DNA of 29,496 bases from RGIG3528 sp045629005 (GTDB taxonomy: Bacteria > Bacillota > Clostridia > Lachnospirales > Lachnospiraceae). Of this stretch, positions 1 to 6,917 are shown in pieces; the first letter of the stretch is position 1; every line of letters begins with the position of its first letter. A model generated the notes under the pieces. It was not told the origin of the DNA and searched no databases. It saw only the letters and a program-made list of their open reading frames with translations. Position numbers and translations under genes: made by a program. Location: the NCBI GenBank assembly GCA_045629005.1, contig JAZQQJ010000057.1:1-29496 (forward strand), read 5' to 3'.

Positions 1-223
1 TAGTATAACTATACGCATTTACAGTTATTATGCTTGCATCTATATTGATATACCAGTTCTTTCCGTTTCGTGTGATTACAGCATTATCTGATTTGATTTT
101 ATCTCTACACCATTCGACAACATCATCTACATCTAATGACAAATTCCTTTTTATTCGAACAACACCCAATTCTGTAGTATGTAGCTTATCTAACTTTTCT
201 ATTAATTCATTTGCTACACTCAT
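1..223 (-). CDS. DUF3781 domain protein, 3'-truncated by the window edge
   Basis: An open minus-strand frame starts at an ATG at 223-221 and runs off the window start, giving 74 visible residues. The protein begins MSVANELIEKLDKLHTTELG and continues with LSLDVDDVVEWCRDKI and ITRNGKNWYINIDASIITVN. I recognise this pattern as the DUF3781 family, short cytoplasmic proteins of unknown function common in Clostridia. A GAGG ribosome binding site lies about ten bases upstream of the ATG, supporting this start. The C-terminus lies outside the window. It is the outermost of a run of small minus-strand genes, about 55 bases downstream of the C_GCAxxG_C_C gene, so co-transcription is possible. The family call is from memory of its conserved core; the biochemical role is unknown. 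Confidence 0.85.
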   Translation of the reverse strand, partial: MSVANELIEKLDKLHTTELGVVRIKRNLSLDVDDVVEWCRDKIKSDNAVITRNGKNWYINIDASIITVNAYSYT

Positions 224-279
224 GCACTTGTATCCTCACTTCATCAAATTCAAGTTTGTTTAAATCTGAAAACAGGAAT

Positions 280-717
280 TTACTCTCGTTCCATATTCTC
301 TAAAATCTTCACAGCAGAAGCCACCATTTTAGGACATACTTCGGTAAAACAATTATGCTCCGTCGCATATTGGATGCCTTCAGCAGTTGATATATCACAG
401 CCCAAAAGGTCATTGCATATATATGAGCCATTTTCTTTTTGGAACCGTTCCAAAAAATCAACCGTTTTCTGATTTGCTCTTGTTCTGCTTTCCAAGTCAT
501 CCTTTTTGCACTGTCCGTATTTCATTCCGAGCACAAGCAGTGCACCTGAGCAAGCTCCACACACCTCACCTTTTCTCATTCCGCTATTGAGGCAATATGC
601 GATTTTTAATGCCTGTTCCTCTGTAAGTCCAAGCTCTTCGGCATATGCTGCAAGAACTGATTGAGAACAATGAAATTTATTTTTAAAATATGATAATGCT
701 TTTTCTTCATGTGTCAT
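280..717 (-). CDS. C_GCAxxG_C_C family (putative redox-active) protein
   Basis: A 145-residue soluble, cysteine-rich protein. The N-terminal block FHCSQSVLAAYAEELGL (Cys17), the central CGACSGALLVLGMKYG (Cys53, Cys56) and four later cysteines (about 101, 107, 123, 128) match the C_GCAxxG_C_C family. That family is described as putative redox-active or metal-binding proteins, often in anaerobes; the substrate is unknown. The start at 717 is preferred because AGAAGG at 732-727 then lies nine bases upstream; alternative GTG (726) and ATG (723) codons sit too close to that site. The next gene upstream ends only about 20 bases away, suggesting a small operon with the 68-residue and HEAT-like proteins. 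No signal peptide or membrane segment is visible. Confidence 0.85.
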   Translation of the reverse strand: MTHEEKALSYFKNKFHCSQSVLAAYAEELGLTEEQALKIAYCLNSGMRKGEVCGACSGALLVLGMKYGQCKKDDLESRTRANQKTVDFLERFQKENGSYICNDLLGCDISTAEGIQYATEHNCFTEVCPKMVASAVKILENMERE

Positions 718-736
718 ATACATCACCTTCTGCCAC

Positions 737-943
737 TTACTGCTCTTTTATAAACTCAACCGTTTGTTCTTTCATGGATATTTTTCCTACCCTATACCCG
801 TATTCAATCAATTCTTTTTTATACGTTAAAAATGAATGATCAATCGTGATTCCTGCAATTTTCTCAATTTCTGCATATGATAATTTTAAAGAGTCACTGC
901 CTGCCTCAGATACATATTTCCACAGTACATCGTACTTACTCAT
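737..943 (-). CDS. 68-residue protein of unknown function
   Basis: A small acidic to neutral protein starting MSKYDVLWKYVSEAGSDSLK, with a centre that includes ITIDHSFLTYKKELIEYGY and an end KISMKEQTVEFIKEQ. I have seen closely similar conserved hypothetical proteins in Firmicutes but cannot attach a function. AGAGGA sits just upstream of the ATG, and the gene lies 13 bases after the HEAT-like gene and about 20 bases before the C_GCAxxG_C_C start. It is therefore very probably real and translated from a shared mRNA. No cysteines, signal peptide or membrane segment are visible. The alternation of charged and aromatic residues looks like a compact alpha/beta fold, which is inference only. Confidence 0.7.
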   Translation of the reverse strand: MSKYDVLWKYVSEAGSDSLKLSYAEIEKIAGITIDHSFLTYKKELIEYGYRVGKISMKEQTVEFIKEQ

Positions 944-956
944 ATCTCATCCTCTA

Positions 957-1388
957 TTAGTCTATTTTCTTTAACAGCTCGTCCATATCCTTCTTTATAA
1001 GTGGTGACATGCTATCTTTGTATTCGGTTAAATTTATATTATTAACCGCATCACGAATTAATTCTGTCATTTCAGGTCTGTATAATATTACTTCGTGCAA
1101 TGCCCCTAGATACTGTCTTACTACAGTTGGTTTTACATCATGCAGCAACGCCTTCATTTGACCAAACACTGCTTCAATTTGTCCTTTATCGGCCCATTTT
1201 GCCTGATTACAAATCAGCATAAAAGCTCTTGTTCTGACATAAGAATTTTTATCAGTCAGCATTTCCGAGAACGCAGGAATCATCTCAGCATATTTGTCTG
1301 ATTCCGCTGATTCGATTCCTATCTTTTTAGCGAATTCATACGCCGCATTTTCATCTCTGTCTCTCAATCTTTCAATTATCTCATCCAT
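957..1388 (-). CDS. HEAT-like helical repeat protein, function unknown
   Basis: A 143-residue, wholly helical-looking protein. Blocks such as MIPAFSEMLTDKNSYVRTRA (about 36-55) and LLHDVKPTVVRQYLGALHEV (about 81-100) have the amphipathic paired-helix pattern of HEAT-type repeats, with a DKNSYVRTRA/DVKPTVVRQY turn typical of such solenoids. Relatives in Clostridia are usually left hypothetical or given an uninformative name. The ATG at 1388 follows GAGG by about ten bases. It heads a tight three-gene run (gaps of 13 and about 20 bases) with the 68-residue and C_GCAxxG_C_C proteins. A protein-protein scaffold role is an inference from the fold type. Confidence 0.7.
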   Translation of the reverse strand: MDEIIERLRDRDENAAYEFAKKIGIESAESDKYAEMIPAFSEMLTDKNSYVRTRAFMLICNQAKWADKGQIEAVFGQMKALLHDVKPTVVRQYLGALHEVILYRPEMTELIRDAVNNINLTEYKDSMSPLIKKDMDELLKKID

Positions 1389-1478
1389 GTTATTACAACC
1401 TCACCATTGTTAATAGAATCAAAGCCTCCACGCCGGCTGCGAGCCGTGAAAATTGCCTGTTTACTATATTTCAAAGTC

Positions 1479-1814
1479 CTAACCAACCTGTACTTCAATG
1501 GCAACAGCACCATATCGTTCTATCATTTCAATAGAATAATACGCCAGCATATCTTTCGGATCCGCAATCTCGTCCTCGGTATATCCAATGGAAACTTTAT
1601 TGTGGTGTTGATACAATTCCTCAAATGAGGGATAACAATACAAGTTAATCACCTGACATTCTATTCTTTCGCCATTACTTGTATCTGTAAATACGATGTT
1701 ATCACCTATTGATATTAGCGAACGCTTCTCATCAAATAACCGCATTTCTATTGTCTTAGTCCGTTCTTTTATCTTTACGAAAGAATCATGCCATAATTTC
1801 ATTTCATGTATCAT
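1479..1814 (-). CDS. ASCH domain protein
   Basis: A 111-residue protein beginning MIHEMKLWHDSFVKIKERTK, followed by TIEMRLFDEKRSLISIGDNI and then IVFTDTSNGERIECQVINLY. The early KTIEMRL block, the IGDNIVF strand and the C-terminal GYTEDEI...YYSIEMIERYGAVAIEV segment are the hallmarks of ASCH domains (PUA-like beta barrels), which are thought to bind RNA or modified nucleosides; most members have no proven substrate. The length fits a single-domain ASCH protein. GGAGAG lies seven bases before the ATG. It lies 90 bases upstream of the HEAT-like gene on the same strand, so it may head the same transcript. Confidence 0.8.
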   Translation of the reverse strand: MIHEMKLWHDSFVKIKERTKTIEMRLFDEKRSLISIGDNIVFTDTSNGERIECQVINLYCYPSFEELYQHHNKVSIGYTEDEIADPKDMLAYYSIEMIERYGAVAIEVQVG

Positions 1815-1912
1815 AGATTAACTCTCCAACTTCAAAGTTATTGTATAGAAAACCGGGCGGTGGGTCTGGAAATAGAGAATTGTTCCCTTGACAATAAATT
1901 CAAACACTACAT

Positions 1913-2341
1913 TCAATGCAATAGCTTACAAAGTGTTATCAATTCATCTTCTTTGCCGGTTTGTGAGAATCCGAGTTCTTGAAAAAGCGAAAACGACGGC
2001 ACATTTGTTTCATCAATACTTACTTCGATTACATCCACATCCTTGGTTTGTGTAAGAAGCAACTGATTTATTGCTGCTTTAGCAATACCTTGGCGACGGT
2101 ATATTTTATCAATACATATACTGATAAACATTGTTTTATCTGCATATTCACAATGAATGCCGCCTACCAATATATCATTCCATAATATTTTAAAGTATAT
2201 TACTCCGTCCGTATTTGTAACATAGTTAAAGTAATTCTCGGATATGGAAATGTATTTTTTAACAGACGGAGAAGCGTGTATACGCATCAACTCTGTTATA
2301 TCTTCATCCTTGGGAAGCAAAGGAACAAGTTCGATATTCAT
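1913..2341 (-). CDS. GNAT family N-acetyltransferase
   Basis: A 142-residue single-domain protein. The central strand MFISICIDKIYRRQGIAKAA contains the acetyl-CoA pyrophosphate loop (Arg-Arg-Gln-Gly-Ile-Ala, about residues 99-104), and the C-terminal part SIDETNVPSFSLFQELGFSQ has the Asn-x-x-x-x-x-Leu-Phe-x-x-x-Gly-Phe pattern of motif B. Together these define a GNAT acyltransferase. The acceptor, which may be a small amine, an amino acid, a protein N-terminus or an antibiotic, cannot be told from sequence. GGAG lies nine bases upstream of the ATG. It is the outermost gene of the accessory cluster, next to the repeat-rich stretch after rpoC. Confidence 0.85.
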   Translation of the reverse strand: MNIELVPLLPKDEDITELMRIHASPSVKKYISISENYFNYVTNTDGVIYFKILWNDILVGGIHCEYADKTMFISICIDKIYRRQGIAKAAINQLLLTQTKDVDVIEVSIDETNVPSFSLFQELGFSQTGKEDELITLCKLLH

Positions 2342-2569
2342 TTCATTTTACTCCATCTTGAACTTCATGAAAAATAAAAAATAGTCTATGTTTTTGTTTA
2401 TAACATATTCTGCTTACAACCAAATTGCTTTTACAATAATCCATATTAAGAAAACCTGTCTTTCATCCTTAAAACAAGATTTTAGCATATTATATTCGAA
2501 TTTAATACTATTCGTTTATTATCATCTTTTCTCACACATCTGCCGAAATGACGATTTCCGAAACAATTC

Positions 2570-2809
2570 CAGGCCAGCCATGGGACTAAATTTCATTTTT
2601 TCAATTTTAGCTAGTCAAATTTCAGTTAAAAACAGGCCAGCCATGGGACTAAATTTCATTTTTTCAAATTTAGCTAGTCAAATTTCATTTCAAAACAGAC
2701 CGGCCATGGGACTAAATTTCACTTTTTCAATTTTAGCTAGTCAAAAGCTTCCAAAACGCAGGATTTCCGTGTGACTAAATTTCACTTTTTCGATTTTAGC
2801 TAGTCAAAA
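2570..2809. repeat. 63-bp tandem repeat array, about 4 units
   Basis: The block GACTAAATTTCA recurs at exact 63-base spacing (ACTAAATTT at 2585, 2648, 2711 and 2774). Each unit carries a T-rich loop followed by TTAGCTAGTC, and the first three are preceded by CCATGGGACTAAA. Within a unit, CTAAATTT can pair with AAATTTAG, perfectly in unit 2 and with one mismatch in the others, giving a small stem with a T-rich loop. Because 63 is a multiple of three, a plus-strand frame stays open across the array, which I regard as an accident. Confidence 0.9.
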
Positions 2810-2831
2810 ACCATATTAGTATCTCATGCCT

Positions 2832-2950
2832 TACGGATAAAAAGGCTTCTCTCTTGCTTTTATCCGTAGGGCTGGCCTCAACCGCTACGGATAAATTAGC
2901 TTCCCTCTTGCTTTTATCCGTAACGCCTACCTCAACCACTACGTAGAAAG
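2832..2950. repeat. 54-bp tandem hairpin units with TACGGATAAA arms
   Basis: Two units, 2832-2868 and 2886-2922, each run from TACGGATAAA to TTTATCCGTA, so each forms a 10-11 bp stem. The spacing is exactly 54 bases. A third, decayed start (TACGTAGAAAGAGGCTTCC at 2940) continues the period without its right arm. Confidence 0.85.
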
Positions 2951-2951
2951 A

Positions 2952-3071
2952 GGCTTCCGGGGTGGTTGCATGTCAACTGTTATTCCAGCGCAGTTAGGCG
3001 AGGTCTATTTTCAAATATCACCTGTGTGGATACCAGCATACACCTAAAAAGGTGTCCCCCACCCGGAAGCC
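2952..3071. repeat. 120-bp segment bounded by 13-bp inverted repeats
   Basis: GGCTTCCGGGGTGG at 2952-2965 faces CCACCCGGAAGCC at 3059-3071, the arms differing by one bulged G. Inside is a further hairpin, ACACCT-aaaa-AGGTGT, at about 3040-3055. The layout resembles a small non-coding palindromic element; no target duplication is evident. Confidence 0.6.
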
Positions 3072-3089
3072 AGTAACATCCACTACGTT

Positions 3090-3136
3090 AAAAAGAATGG
3101 GCAGGCACGCGTAACGCGTGCCTGCCCATTCTTTTT
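3090..3136 (-). terminator. rpoBC operon terminator
   Basis: A perfect 22-bp stem (arms 3090-3111 and 3115-3136) with a three-base loop at 3112-3114. On the minus strand it ends in TTCTTTTTAACG, giving an intrinsic terminator. Its first bases lie inside the rpoC stop codon (3137-3135). The A-rich 5' arm also allows termination in the plus direction, but no plus-strand gene approaches it. Confidence 0.92.
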
Positions 3137-6100
3137 AGTTAAAGTCCTCGTCTTCACTTGCGAATGTTTCGTCTTCGTAAACTGTATCTGACTCTTCGTC
3201 AGCGTAGTCTTCTTCAGTGAATTCGCCGAAGCCTTCTCCGTATGTGCCGTATAAATCATCGGAATAATCCATGTCATCATACTCATCTGTAAGGAGCTGG
3301 TTGTCGGAATCAAGTGAGATGTTTCTGTACTGCTTCATGCCTGTGCCGGCAGGAATCAGCTTACCAAGGATAACGTTCTCCTTAAGACCGATGAGCGGAT
3401 CGATCTTACCCTTGATGGATGCATCTGTGAGAACCTTTGTTGTCTCCTGGAAGGATGCAGCTGAAAGGAAGGAGTTTGTAGCAAGAGCTGCCTTTGTGAT
3501 ACCAAGCATAATCTGCTTGCCTTCTGCAGGCTTCTTGCCCTCGGCAATAAGCTCTTTATTTGTGTCTTCAAACTCGAAGATGTCAACGTTTGTGCCGGGA
3601 AGGAATACGCTGTCTCCGCCCTCATCAATACGAACCTTCTTCATTGTTTGTCGAACGATAACTTCGATGTGCTTATCAGCAATTTCAACACCCTGTAAAC
3701 GGTATACACGCTGTACTTCACGGAGCATGTAGTCCTGAACTGCTTCAACACCCTTAATCTTTAAGATATCATGAGGATAGATTGAACCGCTTGTCAAAGC
3801 ATCACCTGCTTCGATAATCTGGTCATCAACAACCTTGATTCTTGAGCCGTAAGGAATGAGATATGCCTTTGACTCGCCTGTCTCGATGTTTGTAACAACA
3901 ACCTCACGCTTCTTCTTTGTATCTCTGATTTCGATTCTGCCGCCGAACTCTGCAATGATTGCAAGTCCCTTAGGCTTACGTGTTTCGAAAAGTTCTTCGA
4001 CACGGGGAAGACCCTGTGTGATATCTGTACCGCCGGCTACACCACCGGTATGGAAGTTTCTCATTGTAAGCTGTGTACCGGGTTCACCGATAGACTGAGC
4101 TGCAATGATACCAACTGCTTCACCGACCTGTACAGGCTCACCGCTTGCCATGTTGGCGCCGTAACACTTAGCACATACGCCGATTCTTGACTTACATGTG
4201 AGGACTGTTCTGATCTTAACCTTAGCGTTGTGACCTGCTTCGATGATGTCCTTCTTGTTCATGATGGCTTCGGCACGCTTAGGAGTAATCATATGATTCT
4301 TCTTAACGATCATTTCGCCGTTATCATCATAAATTGTCTCACAGGAGTAACGTCCTGTAATTCTGTCCTGTAAGGACTCGATAACTTCGTTACCGTCTGT
4401 GAATGCCTTAATCCATACGCCCGGGATTTCCTCATCGCCTTCACGCATACATTCTGTCTCACGAATGATGACATCCTGTGATACATCGACAAGACGACGT
4501 GTAAGGTAACCTGAATCGGCTGTTCTGAGGGCTGTATCGGAAAGACCCTTACGGGCACCGTGTGCGGAAATGAAGTACTCGAGTACGTCAAGACCTTCAC
4601 GGAAGTTTGACTTAATAGGAAGCTCGATGGTGTGACCTGATGTATCGGCCATGTTACCACGCATACCTGCGAGCTGCTTAATCTGCTGCTTAGAACCACG
4701 GGCACCGGAGTCTGACATCATGAAGATGTTGTTGTAACGATCCAAGCTGTCGAAAAGTTCTTTTGCGATTTCCTTATCAGCATCTTCCCAAGTCTGAATA
4801 ACAGCTCTGTAACGCTCTTCTTCAGTGGTAAGACCACGCTTATGCTGCTTTGCAATGAGTTCAACCTGTGCCTGTGCATCAGCAAGAATACGCTTCTTAG
4901 CTTCAGGAACTGTCATATCGGAAATGGAAACCGTCATGGCTGCACGTGTTGAATACTTGTAACCGATTGCCTTAACAAGGTCGAGAGTCTCGGCTGTCTT
5001 TGTTGTGCCGTGAACGTTGATGCACTTTTCAAGGATCTTCTTTAACTGGCTCTTACCAACGAGGTAGTCAACTTCGAGAAGAAGCTGGTCTTCAGGCTTG
5101 TTGGGATCTCTCTTGCAGAGGCCGAGGTCCTGAGGAATAATCTCGTTGAAAAGGAGTGTACCGAGTGTTGTCTCGATTGTTCTTGAAATCTCTGTACCGT
5201 CTTCAAGTGTCATTGAACGACGAACCTTGATTTTGGAGTGGAGAGTAATTACTTTATTCTCGTATGCGAGGAGTGCTTCGTTCATGTTGTGGAAGCACTT
5301 GCCTTCGCCGGGCTCACCTTCCTTACGAAGTGTAAGGTAGTAGATACCGAGAACCATATCCTGTGAAGGAACGGCAACGGGGCCACCGTCTGAAGGCTTA
5401 AGAAGGTTGTTAGGCGAAAGCATGAGGAAACGTGCCTCAGCCTGAGCCTCTGCAGAAAGAGGAAGGTGAACAGCCATCTGGTCACCATCGAAGTCAGCGT
5501 TGAAGGCTGTACATACGAGGGGATGAAGCTTAATTGCCTTACCTTCTACAAGGATGGGCTCGAATGCCTGAATACCAAGTCTGTGGAGCGTAGGTGCACG
5601 GTTAAGCATTACAGGATGCTCTCTGATAACTTCTTCGAGGATATCCCAAACTTCCGGCATTGCACGGTCTACCATCTTCTTGGCAGCCTTCGGGTTGTGT
5701 GCCTGTCCGTTCTGAAGGAGTTCCTTTACAACGAAAGGCTTGAAAAGCTCAAGAGCCATCTCCTTAGGGAGACCGCACTGATAAATCTTAAGTTCAGGTC
5801 CAACTACGATAACGGAACGTCCGGAGTAGTCAACACGCTTACCAAGAAGGTTCTGACGGAAACGTCCCTGCTTACCCTTTAACATATCGGAAAGTGACTT
5901 AAGAGGACGATTGCCGGGACCTGTAACCGGTCTGCCTCTTCTGCCGTTATCAATCAAAGCATCAACTGCTTCCTGAAGCATTCTCTTCTCGTTACGGATA
6001 ACGAGCTCAGGTGCTTTGGACTTGATGAGCTTTGTAAGTCTGATGTTTCTGTTGATGATACGACGATAGAGATCGTTCATATCGGATGTTGCAAATCTGC

Positions 6101-6881
6101 CGCCGTCGAGCTGTACCATAGGACGAAGATCGGGCGGGATGATCGGAAGTACATCAAGGATCATCCATTCAGGGCGGTTACCGGACTTTCTGAAGTCCTC
6201 AACTACGCTGAGGTGTTTGATAATCTTTGCGCGCTTCTGGCCTGCTGCTGTCTCAAGAGCAACCTTCATGTCCTCGGCCTCTTTCTCGAGGTCGATTGCC
6301 TGAAGAAGTTCCTTAATGGCTTCTGCGCCCATTCCTACACGGAAGGACTTGTAGCCATACTTCTCACATGCTTCGTTGTATTCGCTCTCGGAAAGGATCT
6401 GCTTGTACTGAAGATCTGTCTCGCCTCTGTCAAGAACGATATAAGCTGCGAAGTAAAGGACTCTTTCAAGAGCCTTAGGGCTGATGTCAAGGATAAGGCC
6501 CATTCTGCTGGGGATACCCTTGAAATACCAGATGTGTGAAACGGGAGCTGCGAGCTCAATGTGGCCCATACGCTCTCTTCTTACGGATGACTTTGTAAGC
6601 TCAACGCCGCAGTTTTCACATCTCTTAGGATTGTTTTTCTCGGATTTAACTCCGTTCTTTTTATATCTGCCGCAAGAACACTCATAGTCCTTTGTAGGTC
6701 CGAAAATGGCCTCGGAGAAGAGACCTTTCTTTTCGGGTTTGAGTGTACGGTAGTTGATTGTTTCAGGCTCCTGAACCTCACCTGAGGACCAGGCTCTGAT
6801 CTTTTCGGGTGATGCAAGACCAATCTTTATGGCGTCATAGCTGACAGCCTTGATACCATCATCTGAATAATTCACTGACAT
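3135..6881 (-). CDS. rpoC: DNA-directed RNA polymerase subunit beta'
   Basis: The 1248-residue largest subunit of RNA polymerase, forming the clamp and the active-site metal loop. The N-terminal zinc ribbon has Cys68, Cys70, Cys88 and Cys91; the catalytic NADFDGDQMAVH loop lies near residue 465, its three aspartates holding the catalytic Mg; a second zinc cluster includes CKSRIGVCAKCYG near residue 895. It is followed by the GEAVGIIAAQSIGEPGTQLT trigger-loop region. The last ~45 residues are a strongly acidic Asp/Glu/Tyr tail, longer than the core needs. AAGGAGG is 11 bases upstream of the ATG, and the rpoB stop lies 36 bases before the gene. It is transcribed with rpoB and ends at a perfect hairpin overlapping the stop codon. 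Confidence 0.99.
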   Translation of the reverse strand: MSVNYSDDGIKAVSYDAIKIGLASPEKIRAWSSGEVQEPETINYRTLKPEKKGLFSEAIFGPTKDYECSCGRYKKNGVKSEKNNPKRCENCGVELTKSSVRRERMGHIELAAPVSHIWYFKGIPSRMGLILDISPKALERVLYFAAYIVLDRGETDLQYKQILSESEYNEACEKYGYKSFRVGMGAEAIKELLQAIDLEKEAEDMKVALETAAGQKRAKIIKHLSVVEDFRKSGNRPEWMILDVLPIIPPDLRPMVQLDGGRFATSDMNDLYRRIINRNIRLTKLIKSKAPELVIRNEKRMLQEAVDALIDNGRRGRPVTGPGNRPLKSLSDMLKGKQGRFRQNLLGKRVDYSGRSVIVVGPELKIYQCGLPKEMALELFKPFVVKELLQNGQAHNPKAAKKMVDRAMPEVWDILEEVIREHPVMLNRAPTLHRLGIQAFEPILVEGKAIKLHPLVCTAFNADFDGDQMAVHLPLSAEAQAEARFLMLSPNNLLKPSDGGPVAVPSQDMVLGIYYLTLRKEGEPGEGKCFHNMNEALLAYENKVITLHSKIKVRRSMTLEDGTEISRTIETTLGTLLFNEIIPQDLGLCKRDPNKPEDQLLLEVDYLVGKSQLKKILEKCINVHGTTKTAETLDLVKAIGYKYSTRAAMTVSISDMTVPEAKKRILADAQAQVELIAKQHKRGLTTEEERYRAVIQTWEDADKEIAKELFDSLDRYNNIFMMSDSGARGSKQQIKQLAGMRGNMADTSGHTIELPIKSNFREGLDVLEYFISAHGARKGLSDTALRTADSGYLTRRLVDVSQDVIIRETECMREGDEEIPGVWIKAFTDGNEVIESLQDRITGRYSCETIYDDNGEMIVKKNHMITPKRAEAIMNKKDIIEAGHNAKVKIRTVLTCKSRIGVCAKCYGANMASGEPVQVGEAVGIIAAQSIGEPGTQLTMRNFHTGGVAGGTDITQGLPRVEELFETRKPKGLAIIAEFGGRIEIRDTKKKREVVVTNIETGESKAYLIPYGSRIKVVDDQIIEAGDALTSGSIYPHDILKIKGVEAVQDYMLREVQRVYRLQGVEIADKHIEVIVRQTMKKVRIDEGGDSVFLPGTNVDIFEFEDTNKELIAEGKKPAEGKQIMLGITKAALATNSFLSAASFQETTKVLTDASIKGKIDPLIGLKENVILGKLIPAGTGMKQYRNISLDSDNQLLTDEYDDMDYSDDLYGTYGEGFGEFTEEDYADEESDTVYEDETFASEDEDFN

Positions 6882-6917
6882 ATTTATCCAAACCTCCTTG
6901 GGGTCTACTAATGGTGT

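Larger units (their letters stand above)
2342..3088. other. Gene-free, repeat-rich intergenic stretch between GNAT gene and rpoC
   Basis: No open frame here resembles a protein. The stretch contains an AT-rich lead (2342-2569), four 63-bp tandem units (2570-2809), two-and-a-half 54-bp hairpin units (2832-2950) and a 120-bp segment bounded by inverted repeats (2952-3071). It separates AT-rich accessory genes from the rpoBC core and probably includes the GNAT promoter, which I could not pin down with confidence. Confidence 0.7.

Noticed and set aside
30..263. Plus-strand coding frame at the window start
   Set aside because: It lies antisense to a frame with a clear DUF3781 sequence and a good ribosome binding site on the minus strand.
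2388..2774. Plus-strand repeat protein with a 21-residue period
   Set aside because: The frame is open only because the array period (63) is divisible by three; there is no ribosome binding site and the composition reflects the AT-rich DNA repeat.
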